Source: Candidatus Cloacimonadota bacterium (GTDB taxonomy: Bacteria; Hydrothermota; E44-bin80). From it: 9,933 nt of DNA. The position numbers and the translations under genes are program-made. Location: positions 1 through 9,933 of the forward strand of contig SOKM01000288.1 in assembly GCA_004375785.1 (NCBI GenBank). Direction: 5' to 3'. The notes below the pieces were generated by a model. It saw only the letters and a list, made by a program, of their open reading frames with translations, was not told the DNA's origin and did not search any database. Shown here one piece after another: positions 1 through 6,649 of this stretch. Positions within the stretch are counted from its first letter, which is position 1; each line of letters starts with the position of its first letter.

Positions 1-56
1 GATGGAATTTTTGCAGCGAGGTCAAGTCTTTTTATACGAATCTTAATTTTTTTCAT
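1..56 (-). CDS. dut: Probable dUTPase (dut), N-terminal 18 codons only, cut by window edge
   Basis: An ATG at 56..54 opens a frame that stays open to the window edge and reads MKKIKIRIKRLDLAAKIP. This resembles the first strand of trimeric dUTPases, which hydrolyse dUTP to dUMP and pyrophosphate and typically start with a basic strand followed by a 'kRL...AklP' segment. The start is supported by an AGGGTGA ribosome-binding sequence at 61..67, four bases upstream of the ATG, and by the short distance (17 bases) to the preceding aminotransferase stop. From memory, dut lies next to rpsO-pnp-M16 clusters in some bacteria, which agrees with the position. None of the five conserved dUTPase motifs lies in the visible part, so the call rests on the N-terminus and context. 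A different small protein cannot be excluded. Confidence 0.5.
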   Translation of the reverse strand, partial: MKKIKIRIKRLDLAAKIP

Positions 57-61
57 TTTAT

Positions 62-81
62 CACCCTGATAAATCAGGGTG
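62..81 (-). promoter_or_regulatory. Perfect hairpin over the aminotransferase stop codon and the next gene's ribosome-binding site
   Basis: On the minus strand, CACCCTGAT (81..73) is followed by two bases and its exact complement ATCAGGGTG (70..62). In practice it would form an 8-bp stem with a 4-base loop. The left arm contains the TGA stop of the aminotransferase (76..74). The right arm contains most of AGGGTGA, the likely Shine-Dalgarno of the gene starting at 56. What follows on the minus strand is A-rich rather than T-rich, so it is not an intrinsic terminator. A role in translational coupling is inferred: a terminating ribosome would open the stem and expose the downstream site. Confidence 0.55.
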
Positions 82-1294
82 CTGTTCTCATTTTGTCCCT
101 GTATTCCTCAATTCCCAGCTTTAGAATTTTTATTGCATCCCTGAGAGCCTCACCATTTAATACAAACGCAATCCTTACCTCATCTTTACCTTTTCCTTTG
201 GTTGCATAGAATCCACTTGCAGGTGCAATCATGGTTGTTTTTTTATCAACATTAAATTCCGTAAGCATCCATTTTGCAAAATCCTCAGCATTATCAACTG
301 GAAGTTTTGTAACAGTGTAAAAAGCTCCCTCAGGTTTTTGTACATAAACACCTTCAATTTTATTCAATTCTTCATAGACAATATCCCTTCTCATTTCATA
401 CTCATCTCTCATCTCTTTTATAAAATGGTCTATCATCTTAAATGTTGCAATTGCACCATACTGCTCGATTGTAGGTGGACACAATCTTGCCTGACCCAAT
501 TTTAGAACACTCTCAATAATCACCTTGTTTTTTGATACAATAAAACCTATTCTTGCTCCACAGGCACTGAATCTCTTTGAAATACTATCCATAATAACTG
601 CCCTATCCTCAATATTCATAAGATGGAGAATACTTGTATGTTGTCTGTTATCGAATGTAAATTCCCTGTAAACCTCATCTGAGAGGATAAAAAGATTATA
701 CTTTCTTGCTATCGCTGCAACTATCTCCAGCTCCTCCCTCGTATAAACAGTACCTGTTGGGTTGTTTGGTGAACAGACAAGTATCGCTTTTGTTCTCGGA
801 GTAATCTTTGGTTCTATCTCTTCCATTGGAGGATATCGAAAACCGTTCAAGAGGGTAGTCGAAAGGGGAATAATTCTGACTCCAGCCATTTCTGCAAATC
901 CATTGTAATTTGTATAAAAGGGCTCAGGTATCAACACTTCATCTCCAACATCACAGGTAACCATCAAGGTAAAAATAATGGCTTCACTTCCTCCTGTTGT
1001 TATAAAAACTTCATCCGAGCTTACATCAATGTTATAGCGAGAAAAATATTCAGCTATCGTCTTCTTTAAATCAAGAAGACCATCTGAGGGGCCGTAAGGC
1101 AGAACATCCAGTGAAAAATTCTTTATTGCTTCAAAAAAAATTTTAGGTGTCGCTATATCTGGTTGCCCTATATTCAGGTGATAAACCTTAATTCCTCTCT
1201 TTTTTGCTTCCATAGCGTAAGGGAAAAGTTTTCTTATTGGTGATTCTGGCAGTACCACTGCCCTATTTGAAACCCTCATCCTGTTTAATATCAT
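74..1294 (-). CDS. PLP-dependent class I/II aminotransferase (aspartate aminotransferase-like)
   Basis: A 406-residue fold-type I aminotransferase of the compact AspC-like subgroup; these cytoplasmic enzymes move an amino group between an amino acid and a 2-oxo acid using pyridoxal phosphate. Visible landmarks: NIGQPD (41-46) near the substrate site, TTGGSEA (99-105) for phosphate binding, SPNNPTG (175-181) with the PLP-contacting Asn178, LSDEVY (204-209) with Asp206 pairing to the ring nitrogen, SISKRF with the Schiff-base Lys240, GARIG with Arg248, and VRIAF with Arg374 at the usual alpha-carboxylate position. All catalytic residues are present. The start at 1294 is preceded by an AAAGGGAG-type ribosome-binding sequence; Met6 is possible but less well placed. 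It follows the M16 peptidase by 20 bases and probably shares its transcript. Substrate specificity (Asp, aromatic, Ala or branched-chain) cannot be read from sequence, so no gene symbol is given. Confidence 0.92.
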   Translation of the reverse strand: MILNRMRVSNRAVVLPESPIRKLFPYAMEAKKRGIKVYHLNIGQPDIATPKIFFEAIKNFSLDVLPYGPSDGLLDLKKTIAEYFSRYNIDVSSDEVFITTGGSEAIIFTLMVTCDVGDEVLIPEPFYTNYNGFAEMAGVRIIPLSTTLLNGFRYPPMEEIEPKITPRTKAILVCSPNNPTGTVYTREELEIVAAIARKYNLFILSDEVYREFTFDNRQHTSILHLMNIEDRAVIMDSISKRFSACGARIGFIVSKNKVIIESVLKLGQARLCPPTIEQYGAIATFKMIDHFIKEMRDEYEMRRDIVYEELNKIEGVYVQKPEGAFYTVTKLPVDNAEDFAKWMLTEFNVDKKTTMIAPASGFYATKGKGKDEVRIAFVLNGEALRDAIKILKLGIEEYRDKMRTAP

Positions 1295-1314
1295 AACCGC
1301 TCCCTTTGTAGAGA

Positions 1315-2547
1315 TTAAAAATCTCCAATATAAACGAAAGAAAGCCTTTCCTCTTGAAGAACATCTCTAACAACATCATTCACATCACCGGTAGTAACTT
1401 TATTAATAGAAGTAATGATCTCATCCATCGTTATAATCTTTCTCCTGTAAATTTCACTTCTTCCCAATCTTATCATTCGATTTGATGTGTTCTCCTGCCC
1501 TATGATCAGCCTGGCTTTTAACCGCACTTTCGCTTCACTAACCGCTTTCTTTGTCAGTCCTTTTTTCATAAGCCTTCTGAATTCTTTGATAACTATCCTT
1601 TTCGCATCCTCTATCTTAACAGGGTCACATGCAAGATACACTCCAAAAATCCCAGCATCGGAAAAGAAATCAGCAAAAGAAAAAACCTGGTACACAAGTG
1701 CCTTTTCCTCCCTCAATTTCTGAAAGAGTATTGAACTCATCCCATCCCCCAATATTGTATCAAAGACTAAGAGAGGGTATCTTCTGGAATCATTGTAATC
1801 AAATGTTGGAGTTGCAAGAATCAGATGTGCCTGAAAAAGCCCCTTTTTTTTAAACTTAAATGAAAAAGGTTTATACTGATTTATCACTGGAGTAAAAAAA
1901 GCACTTTCAGGAATCTTCTTTGCCTTATAACTCGACTCAATGTATCTCAGTAGTTCTTTATGGCGAAGATACCCACTGGCAGCTATAACAATTCTATCAG
2001 GATTATACCATTTCTTGAAATAGGAAGAGACCTTTCTTCTTGTTAACCTCTTAATATATTCTCTTTCCCCCAATACAGAATTTGCAAGAGGATGCTTTAC
2101 AAAGATTTTCCTAAAAAGCAGGTCAAAAATATATCTTTCTGGAGAATCTTCGTTATCTTTTATTTCCTCTGTTACGACACCTATCTCTTTTTTTAATTCC
2201 TTCTCTGGAAAGAGTGGATTTTTTATCAGGTCGGAGATAACATCTGTAGCAAGTTTTAAGTGCGTATCAAGACCTCTTGAATAAAAACAGGTTACCTCTT
2301 TTGAGGTAAAAGCATCAAGGGTCGCTCCCTTACTTTCCAGCGCCCTTGCTATCTCTTTTGGATCCCTTTTTTTTGTTCCCTTAAAGAAAGTATGTTCGAT
2401 AAAATGAGAAATGCCTTTTTCTTCTTTATTCTCATTTCTTGAACCAACAACAACCCAGAAACCTAATGATATGGATCGAACACCCTCAATCCTTTCGGTT
2501 ACTACTGTTATCCCGCTTTTGAGTTGGGTTTTTTTGATATTTATCAT
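1315..2547 (-). CDS. M16 family zinc metallopeptidase (MlpA/YmxG-like)
   Basis: A 410-residue pitrilysin/processing-peptidase family protein, the length typical of bacterial single-chain M16B enzymes such as Bacillus MlpA. The inverted zinc motif HFIEH (48-52) is intact, with Glu51 as catalytic base, and the third zinc ligand is Glu128 in TEEIKDNEDSPE, at the expected spacing. The C-terminal half carries KLREEKALVY (277-286), the conserved Arg/Tyr segment that binds substrate in the family. There is no signal peptide, so a cytoplasmic peptidase is expected; the physiological substrate is unknown. The ATG has AGAGGT just upstream, inside the 3' end of pnp, and the N-terminus (TQLKSGITVVTE) aligns with the family start, so the 62-base overlap with pnp appears genuine. 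The position after pnp matches the rpsO-pnp-M16 order of other bacteria; the polysaccharide deacetylase that intervenes in Bacillus is absent. Confidence 0.93.
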   Translation of the reverse strand: MINIKKTQLKSGITVVTERIEGVRSISLGFWVVVGSRNENKEEKGISHFIEHTFFKGTKKRDPKEIARALESKGATLDAFTSKEVTCFYSRGLDTHLKLATDVISDLIKNPLFPEKELKKEIGVVTEEIKDNEDSPERYIFDLLFRKIFVKHPLANSVLGEREYIKRLTRRKVSSYFKKWYNPDRIVIAASGYLRHKELLRYIESSYKAKKIPESAFFTPVINQYKPFSFKFKKKGLFQAHLILATPTFDYNDSRRYPLLVFDTILGDGMSSILFQKLREEKALVYQVFSFADFFSDAGIFGVYLACDPVKIEDAKRIVIKEFRRLMKKGLTKKAVSEAKVRLKARLIIGQENTSNRMIRLGRSEIYRRKIITMDEIITSINKVTTGDVNDVVRDVLQEERLSFVYIGDF

Positions 2548-4669
2548 AAGACCTCTGCCTAGTTTGATTGTCTTTCTTTGATGAATCGGATGGAGTTATT
2601 ACCGCTTTTCTTGACAGGTTGATTCTCCCCAAATCATCTATTTCTTTTACAATAACTTTAACCTCATCACCTACTTTAACTTCATCCTCTACCTTTGAAA
2701 CCCTGTGATGTGCCAGCTGTGAAATATGAATTAGTCCTTCTTTCCCGGGTGTGATTTCAACAAAAGCACCAAAATTAGTGGTTCTTGTAACCTTTCCAAC
2801 AAAGATGTTTCCCGCCTCAATTTCTTGAATGAGTGAGTTGATTTTCGCTTTTGCATCTAAAACCGATTCCATAGTAGAAGAAACTATTGTTACCTTCCCA
2901 TCGTCAGAAATTTCAATTTCCGCTCCTGTTTCTTCAATCAATCTTCTTATAGTTTTTCCACCCGGGCCAATGATTCCTCCAATTTTCTCCTTCGGAACAA
3001 ACATCATAATAACCTTTGGTGCATAATCAGAAAGCGCTGCTCGAGGCTCTTTCAATGTGCCAGCCATCATATCAAGAATATATAACCTTCCATCCTTCGC
3101 ACGGGAAAGTGCTTCTTTAATTATATCAATATTAAGGTCAGAAATTTTTGTGTCAAGTTGAATAGCGGTAATCCCTGTTCTGGTTCCTGCAACCTTAAAG
3201 TCCATATCCCCAAAATGGTCCTCGTCTCCGATGATATCTGAAAGGATAACATATTTTTCACCCTCTTTGATAAGACCAATTGAGACCCCCGCAACTGATG
3301 TTTTAACTGGTACCCCTGCATCCATCAAAGCCAGTGAACTACCACAAACAGTTGCCATTGAAGATGAACCGTTAGATTCGAGGATATCGGAGACAATTCT
3401 TATTGTATATGGAAATCTTTCTTCTACAGGAAGAACAGATTCTAACGCTCTTTCCGCAAGTGAACCATGCCCAATCTCTCTCCTTCCAGGACCTCTCAAG
3501 TACCTTACTTCACCAACACTGAAAGGTAGAAAATTGTAATGAAGCATAAAGGTCTTAACGCTCTCCCCCTCAAGATCCTCAACCCTCTGTTGGTCAGTTG
3601 TTGTCCCGAGTGTCACAGCACATAAACTTTGCGTTTCTCCCCTTGTGAAAAGAGCTGAGCCATGAACCCGTGGTAAAACACCAACTTCACAATTAATCGG
3701 ACGAATCTCCTGGGCTCTTCTACCATCAAATCTCAATTTGTCCTCTACAATGACTCTTTTTCTCATATTTTCTCTTCTCAAATCATCAATCACCTTTCTA
3801 ACAATTTGTTGTGCATCAGGAAATTCATCCTCTATCGCATTACATACTTTCTCTTCCAAACTCCTAACAACCCTGCTTCTTTCCGTTTTATTTTTTAGCT
3901 GATTAATTATCTCAACCTCGCCTCTCGACAAATCCACAATCTTCTCACTGAGGCCAAGCGGAACATCACAGGCATTTATAGTTCTCTTCGCCTTTCCAAT
4001 TCTATCTCTCAATAATTCCTGCGCAGCAATTATATCACGTGACACAGGAAGCGCAATATCTATAGCTCGAAGGATAACGCTCTCATCAACCTCAATACAT
4101 CCTCCTTCAAGCATAACAAGTGAATCATTTTTAGTGACAAGGACCAAATCCATTTTGCTTTCTTCAAGTTGAGAAAAAGTCGGATTTATTACAAACTCAC
4201 CATTAATATAACCCATTCTGACCGCACCAATTGGTCCATTGAACGGTATATCGGATATTGTAAGTGCAGTACTTGCTCCAATAATTCCAAGAATATCACT
4301 ATCATTTTCCTGGTCGGCAGAGAGCACCATAGCTATTATCTGAGTTTCACTCAAAAATCCATCAGGGAATAGTGGTCTTATAGGTCTATCGATCATTCTT
4401 GAGGAAATAATTTCTTTCTCACGAGGCCTTCCTTCTCTTTTGAAAAAACCTCCCGGGATTTTCCCTGCAGCGTAAGTTCTTTCAACATAATTAACAGTAA
4501 GGGGGAAGAAATAATTCTCATCGCTTTCTTCTTTTGAGGCAACAGCACTCACAAGAACCATCGTATCACCATACTGAATTATTACAGCGCCATCAGCCTG
4601 TTTTGCTATCCCGTCTATTTCAAACGATAATATTCTGCCACTTATTTCAATATTATTCCTGCTTTTCAT
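2486..4669 (-). CDS. pnp: Polyribonucleotide nucleotidyltransferase (PNPase)
   Basis: A 727-residue PNPase, the trimeric phosphorolytic 3'-5' exoribonuclease of mRNA turnover. Domain order is canonical: first RNase PH core about 10-145 (with FFKREGRPREKEI and RMIDRPIRPLFP), helical linker about 240-310, catalytic second RNase PH core about 315-545, KH domain about 553-613 (IIGPGGK at 566-572), S1 domain about 620-690, and a polar basic tail of about 37 residues. The second core contains RGETQ, ESNGSSSMATVCG (431-443) and GDEDHFGDMDFK (481-492), where Asp484, Asp490 and Lys492 correspond to the metal/catalytic residues of E. coli PNPase. The ATG is preceded by GGAGGTT at 4672..4678. It starts 20 bases after rpsO with no terminator hairpin between. 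The tail runs 62 bases into the M16 gene in another frame. Confidence 0.98.
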   Translation of the reverse strand: MKSRNNIEISGRILSFEIDGIAKQADGAVIIQYGDTMVLVSAVASKEESDENYFFPLTVNYVERTYAAGKIPGGFFKREGRPREKEIISSRMIDRPIRPLFPDGFLSETQIIAMVLSADQENDSDILGIIGASTALTISDIPFNGPIGAVRMGYINGEFVINPTFSQLEESKMDLVLVTKNDSLVMLEGGCIEVDESVILRAIDIALPVSRDIIAAQELLRDRIGKAKRTINACDVPLGLSEKIVDLSRGEVEIINQLKNKTERSRVVRSLEEKVCNAIEDEFPDAQQIVRKVIDDLRRENMRKRVIVEDKLRFDGRRAQEIRPINCEVGVLPRVHGSALFTRGETQSLCAVTLGTTTDQQRVEDLEGESVKTFMLHYNFLPFSVGEVRYLRGPGRREIGHGSLAERALESVLPVEERFPYTIRIVSDILESNGSSSMATVCGSSLALMDAGVPVKTSVAGVSIGLIKEGEKYVILSDIIGDEDHFGDMDFKVAGTRTGITAIQLDTKISDLNIDIIKEALSRAKDGRLYILDMMAGTLKEPRAALSDYAPKVIMMFVPKEKIGGIIGPGGKTIRRLIEETGAEIEISDDGKVTIVSSTMESVLDAKAKINSLIQEIEAGNIFVGKVTRTTNFGAFVEITPGKEGLIHISQLAHHRVSKVEDEVKVGDEVKVIVKEIDDLGRINLSRKAVITPSDSSKKDNQTRQRSYDKYQKNPTQKRDNSSNRKD

Positions 4670-4689
4670 CCAACCTCCGGTAGTTATTT

Positions 4690-4959
4690 TTAAGCCCTTA
4701 ATCCAAGTTTTTTAATAAGAGTGCTGTAGCGCTCCTCACCTTTTCTTGAAAGATACTTCAGGAGTTTCCGCCTTTTACTAACCAACAGAAGAAGACCTCT
4801 CCTTGAATGTATATCCTTCCTGTGTGTCCTAAGATGGTTAGTTATATCCTTAATCCTTTCTGTGAGAAGAGCAATTTGCACTTCAGGTGAACCAGTATCC
4901 CTATCATGAATTTTAAAACTACCTACAACCTTATCTTTTACTCTATTGTCGAGTGACAC
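4690..4959 (-). CDS. rpsO: 30S ribosomal protein S15, GTG start
   Basis: S15 binds the central domain of 16S rRNA early in 30S assembly and contributes to inter-subunit bridges. From the GTG at 4959 the product is exactly 89 residues, the standard bacterial length, and carries the family signature almost unchanged: HDRDTGSPEVQIALLTERI, then HLRTHRKDIHSRRGL and the basic LVSKRRKLLKYL. The GTG is chosen over an in-frame ATG at 5019 because an AAGGAGGT ribosome-binding site sits five bases upstream of it, and because the 20 extra residues have no counterpart in S15. The ribosome-binding site lies in the final codons of ribF and the two genes are one base apart, so expression is very probably coupled to ribF. 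The neighbouring order ribF-rpsO-pnp is conserved in many bacteria. Confidence 0.98.
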   Translation of the reverse strand: MSLDNRVKDKVVGSFKIHDRDTGSPEVQIALLTERIKDITNHLRTHRKDIHSRRGLLLLVSKRRKLLKYLSRKGEERYSTLIKKLGLRA

Positions 4960-4960
4960 C

Positions 4961-5908
4961 TCAACCTCCTTGTTTTGAAACTGAATTACTAATAATTTTT
5001 CGTGCAGCTTCTTCGTCATTAATAATTTGGCTCTTTAAGTTTTGTGCAGAATGGAATTTTTTCTCTTCCCTGATTCTATCTACAATCCTAACCGTTATTT
5101 CTTTTCCATAAAGATTACCTTTAAATTCCATAATATACAATTCACAGGAAAAACTAAACTCATCAGAAAAGGTTGGCCTCCTGCCAAAATATAGCATTGC
5201 TCCGTAGATTCTGGAATCAAAAAAAGCTTTTGCCGCATAAACACCTTCTTTTGGAATAATCTTGTTAGGCAAGTCTAAACTAAGATTTGCAGTTGGATAT
5301 GACAAAATTCTTCCGATACCTCTACCTTTATTCACTACTGCTGAAAAAAAGAATTTTCTACCAAGCATCTCGTTTGCCCTTTTAATATCACCCTGAGCAA
5401 TTAAATGTCTTATTCTTGAACTACTAACAGTCAGAGCCCCCAGTTTAACCTCTTCAACCTTCCTAAGATAAATACCTTTTTCAATCGAAAAATCTTCCAG
5501 TAAGGAAACCCCTCCCATCCCATCCTTTCCAAAATGATGATTATATCCTACTACAATGGCATATGGACTAAAATATTTCCATATTTTATTCAAGAAATCA
5601 AGGGGTTCGATTTGCGAAAATTTTTTAGTAAACGGAATTATACATACAACATCTATCCCATATTCTTCAAAAACCTTGAGTTTCTCATCAAGTGTACTAA
5701 TTACTTTGAAAGTTCCTTTTTGAAAAAATTCTTTTGGTAATGGGTCAAAGGTGATAATTGTACTTTTCGCTCTATATTTCCCTGCAAGTTTGAGAAGATT
5801 CTCAAGAATTACTTTGTGCCCTCTATGAATACCATCAAAACTTCCTATAGAAATTATGTTTTTCCATTTTCTGCCTGCCTGCTCCCCAAACCCACGCACA
5901 ATTTTCAT
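4961..5908 (-). CDS. ribF: Bifunctional riboflavin kinase / FMN adenylyltransferase
   Basis: A 315-residue RibF that makes FMN from riboflavin and then FAD, both with ATP, in the cytoplasm. The N-terminal nucleotidyltransferase domain (about 1-170) shows GSFDGIHRGH (22-31, the HxGH-like ATP site), TFDPLP (53-58), VGYNHHFGKDG (120-130) and SSSRIR (162-167). The C-terminal kinase domain (about 183-305) shows GRGIGRILSYPTANL with the PTAN nucleotide/metal motif at 205-208, EGVYAA, FGRRPTF and CELYIMEF with the likely catalytic Glu256, then GNLYGKEI. In the third motif most family members have an Asp where this protein has Asn123. The ATG overlaps the truB stop by one base (TAATG), and the 3' end supplies the rpsO ribosome-binding site. 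A flavin gene here is usual for the cluster and implies no flavin-specific regulation; no FMN riboswitch is seen. Confidence 0.96.
   Translation of the reverse strand: MKIVRGFGEQAGRKWKNIISIGSFDGIHRGHKVILENLLKLAGKYRAKSTIITFDPLPKEFFQKGTFKVISTLDEKLKVFEEYGIDVVCIIPFTKKFSQIEPLDFLNKIWKYFSPYAIVVGYNHHFGKDGMGGVSLLEDFSIEKGIYLRKVEEVKLGALTVSSSRIRHLIAQGDIKRANEMLGRKFFFSAVVNKGRGIGRILSYPTANLSLDLPNKIIPKEGVYAAKAFFDSRIYGAMLYFGRRPTFSDEFSFSCELYIMEFKGNLYGKEITVRIVDRIREEKKFHSAQNLKSQIINDEEAARKIISNSVSKQGG
4964..4971 (-). promoter_or_regulatory. Ribosome-binding site that fixes the rpsO GTG start
   Basis: The minus strand reads AAGGAGGT here, a full match to the anti-Shine-Dalgarno consensus, ending close to the optimal distance (five bases after GGAGG) from the GTG at 4959..4957. 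It is formed by the last Gln-Gly-Gly codons of ribF, immediately before the ribF TGA stop at 4963..4961. It settles S15 at 89 residues and ties rpsO initiation to ribF termination. Confidence 0.85.
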
Positions 5909-6648
5909 TAAACTAAAAACCCTTCTTTTAATTTTAGGTTAGAAATTAGTGTCTGGGGTAAAAACCTGATAACTTCTCCTACTGGTATAATTTGCTTTTT
6001 TATTAATCTCCTGTCCATTATATCATTAATGTTTAAAGATTCCCTTAATGTCCATTTACCGATGCTTGAACGAAGCAAGGAAAAGAGTGTTGCACAGGTT
6101 CCCAACATCTTCCCAATATCCCTTGCTATTGCTCTGATATATGTCCCCTTAGAGCACTCAACCAATATTTTCAGATATGGATGAGAGTAATATATTATTT
6201 CAATCCTGTGAATTGTCACATTTTTTTCTTTCAATATAAAATCCTCGCCACGCCTTGCGAGGGAATAAGCCCTCTCTCCTTTAATTTTAACAGCAGAAAA
6301 TTTAGGGGGAACCTGTCTAATGTTTCCTTCGAAGGTTTTCAGTGTTATCCGTAGAGTATCAATCGGTATTGGAGAGATATCTTGTTTTGATATTACCCTG
6401 CCTGATATATCGTCTGTTTCTGTCGAGACACCTAGTAGAATCTTTGCAATATACTCCTTTCTGAGTTCCTGTAAAAACCTGACAGTTTTCGTTGCCCTCC
6501 CAAAAACAACCAAGAGAAGACCTCTCGCATCAGGGTCAATGGTTCCTGTGTGCCCTATCTTTTTCTCTCCAGATATTCTCCTTAATAATTTGATAATTTG
6601 AAAAGAAGTTGGACCTTTGGGTTTGTTTACCAAGAGAATACCTTCCAT
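5908..6648 (-). CDS. truB: tRNA pseudouridine-55 synthase, lacking most of the PUA domain
   Basis: TruB isomerises U55 to pseudouridine in the T-loop of tRNAs. The 246-residue product starts MEGILLVNKPKGPTS, the usual N-terminus, and keeps the catalytic core: GHTGTIDPDARG with catalytic Asp38, KEYIAKILLGVSTETDD with Tyr66, VPPKFSAVKIKGERAYSLARRG (113-134), and CSKGTYIRAIARDIG (165-179) with Arg172. E. coli TruB is 314 residues; here the chain stops after LKLKEGFLV, where a PUA domain would only be beginning, so about 60-65 residues are missing. The stop overlaps the ribF ATG, leaving no room for a frameshifted remainder. An ATG at 6726 would add 26 residues unlike TruB and overlap porV, so it is rejected. 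The chosen ATG lies one base after the porV TGA with no clear ribosome-binding site, which suggests initiation by coupling to porV. Confidence 0.95.
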   Translation of the reverse strand: MEGILLVNKPKGPTSFQIIKLLRRISGEKKIGHTGTIDPDARGLLLVVFGRATKTVRFLQELRKEYIAKILLGVSTETDDISGRVISKQDISPIPIDTLRITLKTFEGNIRQVPPKFSAVKIKGERAYSLARRGEDFILKEKNVTIHRIEIIYYSHPYLKILVECSKGTYIRAIARDIGKMLGTCATLFSLLRSSIGKWTLRESLNINDIMDRRLIKKQIIPVGEVIRFLPQTLISNLKLKEGFLV

Positions 6649-6649
6649 G

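Noticed and set aside
62..81. Bidirectional or operon-ending terminator
   Set aside because: The minus-strand sequence after the stem is A-rich, a new reading frame begins six bases later, and the plus strand has no gene to terminate.
3231..3539. 102-codon plus-strand open frame opposite pnp
   Set aside because: It lies wholly within the conserved PNPase catalytic core on the other strand and has no ribosome-binding site or family features; the other plus-strand open frames (for example 6320-6601 and 7548-7850) are antisense shadows of the same kind.
4690..4701. Inverted repeat TTAAG-GG-CTTAA over the rpsO stop codon as a regulatory stem
   Set aside because: A 5-bp AT-rich stem with a two-base loop is not stable and is easily chance; it is not a terminator either.
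4960..5019. N-terminally extended S15 from an in-frame ATG at 5019
   Set aside because: The extra 20 residues overlap ribF, do not resemble S15, and the canonical ribosome-binding site lies downstream of that ATG, serving the GTG at 4959.
5908..6000. Frameshift in truB hiding a downstream PUA domain
   Set aside because: The ribF start codon overlaps the truB stop and ribF is complete, so there is no space or remnant sequence for the missing domain.
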